From an uncultured Clostridium sp. (GTDB lineage: Bacteria > Bacillota > Clostridia > Lachnospirales > Lachnospiraceae), in contig CANRZB010000029.1 in the NCBI GenBank assembly GCA_947644195.1, positions 1 to 47,601 of the forward strand: a stretch of DNA of 47,601 nt, read 5' to 3'. The first letter of the stretch is position 1; every line of letters begins with the position of its first letter. Made by a program: the position numbers and the translations under genes. The notes below the pieces were generated by a model. It did no database searches. It was not told the origin of the DNA and was given only the letters and a program-made list of their open reading frames with translations. Shown here in pieces: positions 1-7,392 of the stretch.

Positions 1-972
1 CCGGAACACATCCGTATACGTCTGGGAAGGAGTTGCTTTCTGCTTCATGACACCTTCTTTTACTGAAAATGGCCCCACTCCATGAAAGGCAGAGGGATCC
101 AGTTCTGCTGGCCTATATCCCTTCCCCTTTTTCGTACTCACATGTACAATGACCGCCTCTTTCATTTTTGACGCACTGTGAAAGGCACTTACCATCTGCC
201 CGATATTATGTCCGTCAATCGGGCCGATATAGGTCAGTCCCATATCTTCAAACAACATGCCCGGAATGAAAAGCCGTTTTACCAGATCCTTTAATCCTCG
301 TATTTTTACCGTCAAACGATTTCCCACACGGGGCAGCTTCTCCAATATGTTCTCCACATCTTCTTTCAATCCTGTATAGTTTATATTCGTCCGTATCTTT
401 CCCAGATAATTGGACATGCCGCCTACATTTTTAGAAATTGACATCTGATTATCGTTTAAGACAATGATCAGATTGGATTTCAGTCTGGCGGCATTATTGA
501 GCGCCTCGTATGCCATACCGCCGGATAGCGCACCATCACCGATCACTGCAAAGATTTTTTGGTCTTTCTGCTGTAAATCCCTTGCTTTCGCCAGCCCTAA
601 CGCTGCACTGATCGAAGTAGAACTGTGTCCGGTATCCATCACATCACAATCACTCTCCGCACGTTTGGGAAACCCGCTGATCCCCTGGTATTTCCGTAAA
701 CGGTCAAAGGCGTCCTGACGTCCGGTCAGAATCTTGTGGGTATAACATTGATGCCCTACATCCCATATTACCTGATCCTGCGGAAAATCACAGCATAAAT
801 GAATTGCCATGGTCAACTCCACTACACCCAGGTTTGACGCCAGGTGCCCCCCTGTGCGGCTGACCTGACGAACCATAAAGTGCCGTATTTCTTTTGCCAA
901 AGCCTTATAATTCTCTGGCTCAATCTCTTTAATATCATTCGGTTGTTTTATCCGCTCCAATAATTCACTCAT
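1..972 (-). CDS. dxs: 1-deoxy-D-xylulose-5-phosphate synthase, N-terminal part (partial)
   Basis: The enzyme condenses pyruvate and glyceraldehyde 3-phosphate to DXP, the first step of the MEP isoprenoid pathway, using thiamine diphosphate in the cytosol. The window holds the first 324 codons; the rest lies beyond the left edge (family length about 620). Visible family features are TGGHLASNLGVVELT near residues 40-54, the ThDP/Mg motif beginning GDG at 145-147 (Asp146) and ending in NDN about 30 residues later, and DGHN in the following segment. The ATG at 972 has GGAGG seven bases upstream. It is the last visible gene of the asp23-nusB-xseA-xseB-ispA-dxs operon and follows ispA by 43 bp, so prenyl precursor supply and chain elongation are cotranscribed. 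No defect is seen in the visible part. Confidence 0.96.
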   Translation of the reverse strand, partial: MSELLERIKQPNDIKEIEPENYKALAKEIRHFMVRQVSRTGGHLASNLGVVELTMAIHLCCDFPQDQVIWDVGHQCYTHKILTGRQDAFDRLRKYQGISGFPKRAESDCDVMDTGHSSTSISAALGLAKARDLQQKDQKIFAVIGDGALSGGMAYEALNNAARLKSNLIIVLNDNQMSISKNVGGMSNYLGKIRTNINYTGLKEDVENILEKLPRVGNRLTVKIRGLKDLVKRLFIPGMLFEDMGLTYIGPIDGHNIGQMVSAFHSASKMKEAVIVHVSTKKGKGYRPAELDPSAFHGVGPFSVKEGVMKQKATPSQTYTDVFR

Positions 973-1015
973 CGTTGTCCTCCGTGCCGCTGCTGCACTC
1001 TATCCCAAGACGGTC

Positions 1016-1924
1016 TTATTTCTTCCGCCAAATCAATTTCTCAATCAGAGTATTTAAAAATCTGTTTTCCCTGCCTAAACTCCCCAACTGCTCCAACGCA
1101 GCAGCAGAATACCGCTGCACTGCCTCCCTTGCCTTCTCCATTCCATACAGCGTCACATACGTTGTCTTTTCGTTTCTTTCATCACTGTGAACGGGCTTGC
1201 CTAATTCCTCGGTTGTACTGGTCAGATCCAGTATATCGTCCTGAATCTGGAAGGCCATGCCGACATTTCTGCCAATCTCCTCCATACATCGGATCTCCCT
1301 CTCCGATGCCCCAGCCAAGGCCGCGCCAATCATCAAGGCAGCTTCCAGCAATGCCCCTGTCTTTAATTGATAGATGAACTGAAGTCGTTCTGCATCAATC
1401 GGCTGCCCCGTCAGTTCTACATCGACCACCTGACCACCTACCATACCAAAAACCCCTGCCTTGTCAGCCAGAATTTCAATAGCTCGCAGTCCGCATGCGG
1501 AATCCTCTGCTGCACGGACTCCCCGAACCGCGGTCTCATAGGCAAAATTCAACAGAGCATCGCCTGCCAGGATCCCCATATCCTCCCCATATACTACATG
1601 TGTAGTCTGACGACCTCTGCGGAACTCATCGTTATCCATAGCTGGCAGATCATCATGCACCAGCGAATAGGTGTGAATCATTTCCAACGCCGCCATAAAA
1701 GAAGAAACCGAAGACAGATTTTGACCGCCAAATAACTGATAGGCCTCCCTGAGTAACATCGGCCGAATCCGCTTTCCTCCTGCCATCAAACTATATTCCA
1801 TGGCATCCTGTATCGTTCGCTGATAGGAAACGTTCTGCGGCAATGCGTTCCGCAAGATCTCCTCGATCTCTTGTAATTTTGTCTCCTGTTCCCGTGCAAA
1901 GGTTTCTGCATCCATTTGTTTCAT
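1016..1924 (-). CDS. ispA: Farnesyl diphosphate synthase / polyprenyl synthetase
   Basis: A 302-residue class I trans-prenyltransferase that adds isopentenyl diphosphate to allylic primers to give farnesyl (possibly geranylgeranyl) diphosphate for undecaprenyl and quinone synthesis. The first aspartate-rich motif is DDLPAMDND at residues 91-99, with the two-residue insertion typical of bacterial FPP synthases. The second is DDILD near residue 230, preceded by FQIQ. GGKRIRP near residue 49 binds diphosphate. The ATG is preceded by AAGGAG. It sits between xseB and dxs on the same strand, the standard Firmicutes arrangement. Exact product length cannot be set from sequence alone; FPP is most likely from context and size. 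Confidence 0.95.
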   Translation of the reverse strand: MKQMDAETFAREQETKLQEIEEILRNALPQNVSYQRTIQDAMEYSLMAGGKRIRPMLLREAYQLFGGQNLSSVSSFMAALEMIHTYSLVHDDLPAMDNDEFRRGRQTTHVVYGEDMGILAGDALLNFAYETAVRGVRAAEDSACGLRAIEILADKAGVFGMVGGQVVDVELTGQPIDAERLQFIYQLKTGALLEAALMIGAALAGASEREIRCMEEIGRNVGMAFQIQDDILDLTSTTEELGKPVHSDERNEKTTYVTLYGMEKAREAVQRYSAAALEQLGSLGRENRFLNTLIEKLIWRKK

Positions 1925-2018
1925 CGCCTCTCCTTACTGCCCTGTTCTGCGTTCCGGTCAGAACCGGCTTCGCCATATTCTGTCCATGTCTCCGCCAATC
2001 CTTGGTTCAAATGATTCC

Positions 2019-2210
2019 TCAATTCTTTTCTTCCATGATTTCTAATTTTTTCTCTACCTTGTCAATGGCAGCAGTACAGTTTTTGATCAGTTTCATGCCT
2101 TCTTCGTATTTTTGAAACGACTGTTCCAACGTCAGTTCCCCTTCCTGCAGTTCCCCAAGAATCGAATCCAACCGTTCAAAAGTTTGTTCCAATGTTAATT
2201 TTCCTGCCAT
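2019..2210 (-). CDS. xseB: Exodeoxyribonuclease VII small subunit
   Basis: A 63-residue acidic helical protein that assembles with XseA into exonuclease VII, which degrades single-stranded DNA to oligonucleotides in repair. The family core is visible as TFERLDSILGELQEGELTLE, followed by the KYEEGMKLIK helix and a charged end. The length is normal for XseB (60-80). The ATG has AAAGGAG upstream, and the start lies inside the 3' end of xseA: a 16-bp overlap in another frame implies translational coupling of the two subunits. It precedes ispA by about 95 bp. Confidence 0.96.
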   Translation of the reverse strand: MAGKLTLEQTFERLDSILGELQEGELTLEQSFQKYEEGMKLIKNCTAAIDKVEKKLEIMEEKN

Positions 2211-3427
2211 AGTTCTCCTTTCCGGATTTCCAACACTTCTACGTCAGCCTGTCCATCTTCCAGATTCATAGTCACTTTCTGTCCCAGTGAAATTTGTTCC
2301 ACGGAATGAATATTTCTGCCCGTCTCATCCTCCACATAGGAATAGCCACCCTGTAACTTGTACAGAGGGGAAAGCCCCTTTAATTCTTCCACATATAATG
2401 CCAACTGATGTCTGGCTGCCAACAGGCGTCGCTCTATCGTTTGCTTCATCCGTTCCTGTAGATCCGCCAGATACAGACGCTGCTGCCGGATCTGATCCTG
2501 CGGGCTGTGATGGCGAAGCGCCATTTCATACTGTGCCAGTCTCAACTTCCGGTAACGTAGAATCGTTTCCAGATACTTGTTCATATGGTAGGCAGCCTCC
2601 CGTAATCCAATCTCAAAATCCCGATAGGAAAATGCCGCCAATTCTGCTGCGGCCGAAGGCGTCGGCGCCCTAAGATCCGCCGCATAATCTGCTAATGTGG
2701 TATCCGTTTCATGCCCTACGGCAGATATGATCGGTTTGGCACAAGCAGCCACCGCACGAACCAAAGGCTCCTCATTAAATGCCCACAGATCTTCGATAGA
2801 ACCGCCGCCCCGTCCAATCACAATGACATCTACTTCTTCCCGCTGTTCCAAGGCATGGATCCCCTGTATCACAGTCTCTGCCGCTCCCTCCCCCTGCACC
2901 TTCGCAGGGTATAACACCACCTGAATATATGGATTGCGCCGATGAACCACATTACAGATATCTTGAATCACAGCCCCGGTCTGTGCCGTTACCACACCAA
3001 TACACATAGAATATTTAGGAATCTTCTTTTTTCTTTTTTCATCAAAAAGCCCCTCATCTAGGAGGCGCTTTTTCCGTTTTTCATATTCTTCATACAGACT
3101 GCCAATCCCGTCCTGCGTAATCTGCTGCGCATATAGCTGATATCTGCCATCCCGCTCATAGACCCGGATGCTGCCTTCAACAACAACCGCCATCCCCTCT
3201 TCTAACCGCAGCCGCAGACTCCGTCTGGCACTGGCAAACATGACACAGGAAATCTGAGAAGATGCATCCTTTAGAGTAAAATAGATATGTCCCGAAGAAT
3301 GATATTTACAGTTGGAGATCTCCCCCTGTACATAGATATGCTGCAATGCATATTCTCCCTCGAACATATTTCTGATATATTGGTTTACCTGAGACACTGA
3401 ACTGATCTGCTTCTGTCTTTTTTGCAT
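2195..3427 (-). CDS. xseA: Exodeoxyribonuclease VII large subunit
   Basis: The 410-residue catalytic subunit of exonuclease VII. The N-terminal OB-fold (about residues 8-105) contains VQGEISNCKYHSSGHIYFTLKD, the single-strand binding signature. The catalytic domain follows, with VVTAQTGAVIQDI, the conserved VIVIGRGGGSIEDLWAFNEE block near residues 200-220, and SAVGHETDTTLADYAADLRAPTPSAAAE, all strongly conserved in XseA. The C-terminal helical region is basic, and a short segment resembling GGYSYVEDE ends the protein. The start ATG follows GAGGTAGGTT. It overlaps xseB by 16 bp and lies 46 bp after nusB. Length is slightly shorter than the E. coli protein but normal for Clostridia. Confidence 0.96.
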   Translation of the reverse strand: MQKRQKQISSVSQVNQYIRNMFEGEYALQHIYVQGEISNCKYHSSGHIYFTLKDASSQISCVMFASARRSLRLRLEEGMAVVVEGSIRVYERDGRYQLYAQQITQDGIGSLYEEYEKRKKRLLDEGLFDEKRKKKIPKYSMCIGVVTAQTGAVIQDICNVVHRRNPYIQVVLYPAKVQGEGAAETVIQGIHALEQREEVDVIVIGRGGGSIEDLWAFNEEPLVRAVAACAKPIISAVGHETDTTLADYAADLRAPTPSAAAELAAFSYRDFEIGLREAAYHMNKYLETILRYRKLRLAQYEMALRHHSPQDQIRQQRLYLADLQERMKQTIERRLLAARHQLALYVEELKGLSPLYKLQGGYSYVEDETGRNIHSVEQISLGQKVTMNLEDGQADVEVLEIRKGELWQEN

Positions 3428-3473
3428 AACCTACCTCTGTACTGCCCACCGGCCTGTCCTCTCGTACCAATCT

Positions 3474-3899
3474 CTATTCCGGCATTTCCTTTGCAACCGT
3501 GGACAAAATGCCGTTTACAAAACCAGCAGATTTGTCTCCACCATAATTTTTAGCCAGTTCCACCGCCTCACTGATTGCCACACCGACCGGGATCTTCTCA
3601 TCATACTTCATTTCATAAATAGCCAAACGGAGTACGGTAAGATCTGATTTTGCCAGTCGTTTCACCGTCCAGCCATTGGACCTGGCTTCTATCATCTCGT
3701 CCAAATCAGCCACTTTCTCTATCACTGCCTGAAATTTCTCCCTTAACTCCTGTTGATCCCGCTTCGCAGCCGGTGGAGCCATATCTTCCAGAAAGAATTC
3801 CATCTGTTCCGGTAATTCCTCCCCCGGATAGTAGTCCATACGGAATAACGCCTGATACAAACATTCCCGCATTTCTGTCCTTGTCAATCTCTTTGCCAT
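3474..3899 (-). CDS. nusB: Transcription antitermination factor NusB
   Basis: A 141-residue all-helical RNA-binding protein that, with NusE (S10), binds boxA in rRNA leaders and supports antitermination. It starts with the basic [19 protein letters not shown], matching the family N-terminus (RE.A.Q.L...D). The C-terminal half carries [23 protein letters not shown], then [26 protein letters not shown], the most conserved NusB segment. It starts 18 bp after asp23 and leads into xseA, the usual Firmicutes order. No odd feature was found. Confidence 0.96.
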   Translation of the reverse strand: MAKRLTRTEMRECLYQALFRMDYYPGEELPEQMEFFLEDMAPPAAKRDQQELREKFQAVIEKVADLDEMIEARSNGWTVKRLAKSDLTVLRLAIYEMKYDEKIPVGVAISEAVELAKNYGGDKSAGFVNGILSTVAKEMPE

Positions 3900-3917
3900 C
3901 GTTTTTTTGCTTCTCCT

Positions 3918-4274
3918 CTATTCGTTGCTCAAATTAACTCCTGCAACACGTACATTTACTTCAGACACACCCAGCCCTGTCATCGTTTCTATCTGCTGGC
4001 TCACACGGTCCTGTACCTGCTCAGATACTTTGGGAATATGATAGCCATAACGAACATTTACCATCATGTCTACATGCACAACGCCAGCGTCCATCTGCAC
4101 CTTCACTCCCTTGGAAAGTTTTCTTTTACCAAATTTACTAATTAATTCATTGGTAACATTACCTGCCATGGCATATACGCCATCGACCTCTGTTGCCGCC
4201 AGCGCTGCAATGGCTGCTACCACATCCGATGCAATCTTTACTTCCCCAATTCCTTTATTTTCCTGCTCTGCCAC
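3918..4274 (-). CDS. Asp23/Gls24 family envelope stress protein
   Basis: A 118-residue member of the Asp23/Gls24 (DUF322) family, small cytoplasmic proteins often held at the membrane and linked to envelope or alkaline stress; the biochemical role is not settled. The core is visible: GEVKIASDVVAAIAALAATEVDGVYAM, then the KGVKVQMDAGVVHVDMMVNVRYGYHIPKV strand region and VQDRVSQQIETMTGLGVSEVNVRVAGV. The start is a GTG with a perfect AAAGGAGG nearby, chosen over later codons for that reason. It is the first gene of the asp23-nusB-xseA-xseB-ispA-dxs operon and has its own sigma-A promoter. A large palindromic repeat lies just beyond that promoter. Confidence 0.93.
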   Translation of the reverse strand: MAEQENKGIGEVKIASDVVAAIAALAATEVDGVYAMAGNVTNELISKFGKRKLSKGVKVQMDAGVVHVDMMVNVRYGYHIPKVSEQVQDRVSQQIETMTGLGVSEVNVRVAGVNLSNE

Positions 4275-4315
4275 GATGATACCTCCTTTATTTCCTTCCT
4301 ATGATTATCTTACCC

Positions 4316-4344
4316 ATTATATCAAATTTCATAAGCTTTGTGAA
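4316..4344 (-). promoter_or_regulatory. Sigma-A promoter of the asp23-nusB-xse-ispA-dxs operon
   Basis: On the minus strand, TTCACA (4344-4339), a 17-base spacer and TATAAT (4321-4316) form a near-consensus vegetative promoter, with a perfect -10 and 5 of 6 at -35. It lies about 40 bp before the GTG start. The terminus of palindromic element copy 1 is 23 bp upstream of the -35. Confidence 0.75.
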
Positions 4345-4367
4345 GCAACAAACGAAAACCGGGCAGA

Positions 4368-4944
4368 GGAACAGCATTTCCTTGTTGCCCTTAACCATTT
4401 CTCGCACAGGGATCATTTTCTGTTATCCGTCATTTACCCGATTCCTTCTGCTGTTTCGCCTGATAAAGACATGATATGTCCGATGAGGCAAAATTTGCCC
4501 TGCCTGGCAAATTTACGCCCTTCGGAAAAACGATCTGCCTTGCGTGCCGTATTGTCTATTCGCGTGCTCGTGCGCAAAACTTCCCACATGCTACGTTTGT
4601 ATGTTTCTTTTACGGGCAATTTGAATACGCCGGTACTTACGAGGTGTTTTTTACCTCGTTATGTACCGCTGCGTATGAAATTTAGCGCAAGTGTGCCCGA
4701 AAAAGAAACTACAAACCGTGCATGCGTGTTCAGACAGTGCTTCCGAGCACGCACAGATACGTCACTGCAAGGCAGAGTTTCTCTCGAAGGGCTATTGCAC
4801 AACGGCAGGGCAAAATTTTGTCTGAATCGGACATTGCTGCTAACTTTTGAGCGAAACAACAGAAGAAATATCAAAATTTGACGGATAACAGAAAATGATC
4901 CTGTTGAAATACATTTCATAGAGCAACAAGGAAATGCTGTTGCC
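4368..4944. repeat. Large imperfect palindromic element, copy 1 (about 577 bp)
   Basis: The whole interval folds on itself as one giant imperfect inverted repeat. Its ends read GGAACAGCATTTCCTTGTTGCC on the left and the inverse of AGGCAACAGCATTTCCTTGTTGC on the right. Moving inward, both arms carry GATCATTTTCTGTTATCCGTC, TGCTGTTTCG-like, TGTCCGAT and CAAAATTTGCCCTGCC-like blocks in matching order. The centre near 4638-4658 is ACGAGGT, a T-rich loop, ACCTCGT. It holds no convincing gene: the reading frames present are short, lack ribosome sites and are not shared with copy 2. Related copies are at 32029-32482, 7134-7266 and 47431-47601. No transposase is present; a MITE-like non-autonomous element is one possibility and a structured-RNA or boundary element another. 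Confidence 0.85.
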
Positions 4945-4945
4945 T

Positions 4946-4992
4946 AAAAAAACTGGGCAGAGGAACCTCCCTAAATTCCACCGCCCAGTTTT
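4946..4992 (-). terminator. Rho-independent terminator of the blaI-blaR1-like operon
   Basis: On the minus strand, just past the BlaR1-like stop codon, AAAACTGGGC pairs with GCCCAGTTTT across a loop of about 24 bases and is followed by a run of T. The stem is perfect and the flanking A/T tracts would let it work in both directions. It abuts the end of palindromic element copy 1. Confidence 0.85.
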
Positions 4993-4993
4993 C

Positions 4994-6526
4994 TTACATA
5001 ATTTCTGTCATATCTGTAATGATCCATCCCGAACCAATAAATTCACAAGTATAACGGTAACTCTGTTTGACTATCTTAGAAGTACCATCGCCATAGTGCA
5101 CCAGGATTTCTTCCGAAGAATCCACAGCGACGCAATCGGCCGTTCTCTTGATTGCAGAAGATATGGTATATTCTTTCACTTCCTCACGGATCCCGCGTTT
5201 ATAGTAATTCTTCACAATTGCACACTGCTGTTGGTAAACATCGCTGCCGGGAAGCAATACCTCGTCAAGCTGATCGGTGCTGCCGGTATTTACCGCATTA
5301 GTAAATACGGTAATATATCGGTCGAATGCCTCCTCATAAGAGGCAGCGGCATCTGTCGCTGTCCGGTCATCCGCGGAAATACTTTGTCGTACCTGCATTG
5401 CCTGTTCCTGCTGCGACGCCTTGGCTTCCAAACCGTCATTCTCTCCTGCCAGATTCCCAATCCCGGAACTGCACGTCACCCCAACTGCTACGGCTAATGC
5501 TGCCGCCAGCGGCAGCATCATCCACCTAGAATATCTTCTCTTTCCACCAATAGCACGGATTCTCTGCTCCATTTCCCTGCCCTTTTTGCTCATCAGCAGC
5601 ATGGAATAACGAAAATCTCCCCATTGGCCGTTCCCCGCCAGCCTCACTAACATTCTGCCATAGCGGAAACGATTTTCCTCACCCAGCAAACGAATGACCG
5701 TTTCATCACAGTAAAGCTCAGCATCTTTTTTGGAACAGGAAGAAGCCAGCCAGACAAACGGATGATACCAATGAATAGATACCACCAGCATACGGAACAT
5801 CGCCCAAAGATGATCCCGATGACAGTAATGCACATACTCATGGGTAATCATCTGCTCCCGTTCCTCCTCACTTACCTTCCTATCACTGTCCTGCATAACC
5901 AGAGCAGATGGCAGATAGATGGCAGGTTTGAAGCATCCATAGAGACACGGTGTCTGTAAAATAGATACGGTATATATTTTTACCCGTCCTCTCTGTCCAT
6001 AGAACACCCGGTTCCTTTTCAATGCATGCAGCAATGTCACGTTGGACACAAAAAACCATAACAGCAGCAATACGGCAATAAACGTCCTGCCATAACGGAA
6101 AAACGAACGATTCCAAAATGCGTAAAATTGACTGCCGGCTCCCTGCAATACAGCAGAAGAACTTTCTTCCAGATTTCGTACTCCATAGGTAGAATTTGTC
6201 CGGGAAGGTTCCGTCAAATCTTGCTCCACTCCAATCCCTGTCTGAAGCGTGCGACCTGCGTCCCGGCTTTCCCTGCCTTGATCCGCCTTCTCTTTTTCTA
6301 CAGACCGCTCTGCCTGCTCCCATGCAGTAAAGGCTTTGGGAAATAGATTGGCGACGCTGACCGGTGTAGAAAATACATTGACCGGAATCAGAAAGCGCAG
6401 TAAAACTACAATCCACAGCGAATAAATTACCGCATAATGGATCTTTCCCATAAAGATCTTGCGAATCCCAATTACCAGCAGAACCAATAGAGAGGATTCC
6501 AGCATCCATTCCAAAAAAGTTCCCAT
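4994..6526 (-). CDS. BlaR1/MecR1-like M56 family membrane metallopeptidase with C-terminal sensor-like domain
   Basis: A 510-residue protein predicted to sense an envelope signal and cleave its partner BlaI-like repressor. The N-terminus has hydrophobic segments at about residues 8-24, 33-48 and 145-165. The M56 zinc protease domain contains HEYVH at 229-233 (His229, Glu230, His233), followed by HPFVW at 255-259 and DAELYCDE at 268-275, which supplies the third ligand. A further membrane segment lies near 335-355. The outer C-terminal domain (about 395-510) is not a penicillin-binding domain: it has no SxxK, SxN or KTG and looks NTF2/TcaA-like, so the signal is probably not a beta-lactam acylating this protein. 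It lies 8 bp after the BlaI-like gene and is cotranscribed with it. Start at 6526 is the only good N-terminus. Confidence 0.85.
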   Translation of the reverse strand: MGTFLEWMLESSLLVLLVIGIRKIFMGKIHYAVIYSLWIVVLLRFLIPVNVFSTPVSVANLFPKAFTAWEQAERSVEKEKADQGRESRDAGRTLQTGIGVEQDLTEPSRTNSTYGVRNLEESSSAVLQGAGSQFYAFWNRSFFRYGRTFIAVLLLLWFFVSNVTLLHALKRNRVFYGQRGRVKIYTVSILQTPCLYGCFKPAIYLPSALVMQDSDRKVSEEEREQMITHEYVHYCHRDHLWAMFRMLVVSIHWYHPFVWLASSCSKKDAELYCDETVIRLLGEENRFRYGRMLVRLAGNGQWGDFRYSMLLMSKKGREMEQRIRAIGGKRRYSRWMMLPLAAALAVAVGVTCSSGIGNLAGENDGLEAKASQQEQAMQVRQSISADDRTATDAAASYEEAFDRYITVFTNAVNTGSTDQLDEVLLPGSDVYQQQCAIVKNYYKRGIREEVKEYTISSAIKRTADCVAVDSSEEILVHYGDGTSKIVKQSYRYTCEFIGSGWIITDMTEIM

Positions 6527-6534
6527 CGCTTTCC

Positions 6535-6966
6535 CTACTTTCTTTTCTTACTGACCGTTTTTTCCTTTGTGTTACCTGCCTTATTTTGTGCCTCTTCCAA
6601 AATCTCCTGTAGCTCCCGGATATCCTCCCCGGACAAATCATTCTGACGCAGCAGGGCACTCATCATCATCCCAACACTGCCATCATAAATCCGCTGCAGG
6701 AAATCCCTGGTCTCCTGAACGACCACATCCTCTTTTTCTACCTTCGCATAGAAAAACTTTGTCTTCCCCTGCTCCTCATATCCAATTAACCCCTTCTCCG
6801 TCATTCTCCTTACCATGGTCGCACAGGTGCTTTTGCTCCATCCCACCCGATCTTTTAACACTGGTACAAGCTGCATTAACGATCTCGGTGATTCTTCCCA
6901 CAGACAGTTCATCAAATACCATTCACTGTTTGTTACATGAATTTCCTGTTTCAAAATGTTCTCCAT
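6535..6966 (-). CDS. BlaI/MecI/CopY family transcriptional repressor
   Basis: A 143-residue winged-helix repressor (PF03965 type). The DNA-binding domain spans about residues 7-75, with VTNSEWYLMNCLWEESPRSL, then VGWSKSTCATMVRRMTEKGLIGYEEQGKTKFFY, the classic recognition helix and wing. The C-terminal dimerisation region (about 80-125) would hold the protease cut site. I chose the ATG at 6966; an in-frame TTG at 6987 is possible, but the AAGGAG upstream is about 22 bases from it, too far. It heads a two-gene operon with the M56 protease and has an operator-like dyad directly after its own -10. The same operator word occurs at the divergent acyltransferase promoter, so it probably represses both. 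Confidence 0.9.
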   Translation of the reverse strand: MENILKQEIHVTNSEWYLMNCLWEESPRSLMQLVPVLKDRVGWSKSTCATMVRRMTEKGLIGYEEQGKTKFFYAKVEKEDVVVQETRDFLQRIYDGSVGMMMSALLRQNDLSGEDIRELQEILEEAQNKAGNTKEKTVSKKRK

Positions 6967-7065
6967 TTCCGTGCTGATTCTACACAACAGAATTCAGTCA
7001 CTTATCTTGCTCCTTGGAAAGCAGGAACCGGCATCAGCATAACCGAATTTAACCCCTGTCTTTCA

Positions 7066-7112
7066 ATTTACGTTGTAAACCATATTATAGGATATTCAGT
7101 TTAATTCGTCAA
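7066..7112 (-). promoter_or_regulatory. Promoter and BlaI-type operator of the blaI-blaR1-like operon
   Basis: On the minus strand, TTGACG (7112-7107), a 17-base spacer and TATAAT (7089-7084) form a strong sigma-A promoter. Two bases after the -10 comes GGTTTACAACGTAAAT (7081-7066), whose core is the dyad TTTAC-GTT-GTAAA (7067-7079), placed over the likely transcription start. BlaI/MecI/CopY proteins bind such short dyads, so this is a likely autoregulatory operator. Confidence 0.8.
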
Positions 7113-7133
7113 CCATTCTTTTCCAAAAAACAC

Positions 7134-7266
7134 GGAAATCAATTTTAGAATGTTATCCTTTACCGATGATTTCTGACAGGCAATTTTCTGTTATTCATTA
7201 AATTTCATCATTTACCCTGCTGTTTCGTTCAGAAGTTTTCCATGATGTCCGATGAGACAAAATTAA
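7134..7266. repeat. Palindromic element family, copy 3: solo arm
   Basis: One arm only. It starts GGAAATCAATTTTAGAATG and carries the family blocks ATTTTCTGTTATTC, TGCTGTTTCGTTCAGAA and ATGTCCGATGAGACAAAATT, then breaks off before the CCCTGCC block. By eye it differs from the arm at 47431-47562 by about six substitutions and one indel, so the two belong to the same subfamily. It lies between the blaI-like promoter (21 bp away) and the acyltransferase promoter (10 bp away). Confidence 0.8.
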
Positions 7267-7276
7267 AAACAAAAGA

Positions 7277-7323
7277 TTGACAATATAGACCTTTGATCTT
7301 ATAATTGGTTTACAATATAAATC
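7277..7323 (+). promoter_or_regulatory. Consensus promoter and BlaI-type operator before the acyltransferase gene
   Basis: TTGACA (7277-7282), a spacer of 17 and TATAAT (7300-7305) give a perfect sigma-A promoter. One base later comes GGTTTACAATATAAATC (7307-7323), nearly the same word as the operator at the blaI-like promoter and in the same position over the start site. The -35 region itself (TTGACAATATAGACC) echoes the word. A perfect promoter with an overlapping operator suggests tight repression with strong induction. Confidence 0.78.
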
Positions 7324-7392
7324 TATTGCCATGCCAACACCCATAATTTAAGGGACAGTCGGTACCTAAACGCAGCAGAATGGAGGATTCCG

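Noticed and set aside
4066-4881. Long plus-strand reading frame across asp23 and palindrome copy 1
   Set aside because: It has no ribosome site, runs antisense through asp23 and through self-complementary repeat DNA, and is not kept in copy 2.
4368-4944. Ordinary insertion sequence
   Set aside because: No transposase frame exists in either full copy, and the near-complete self-complementarity leaves no room for one.
4994-6966. Beta-lactam resistance operon
   Set aside because: The repressor and protease resemble BlaI/BlaR1, but no beta-lactamase gene is near and the outer domain lacks penicillin-binding motifs.
6967-6987. TTG start seven codons upstream for the BlaI-like protein
   Set aside because: The only good ribosome site is about 22 bases away from it, and family alignment favours the later ATG.
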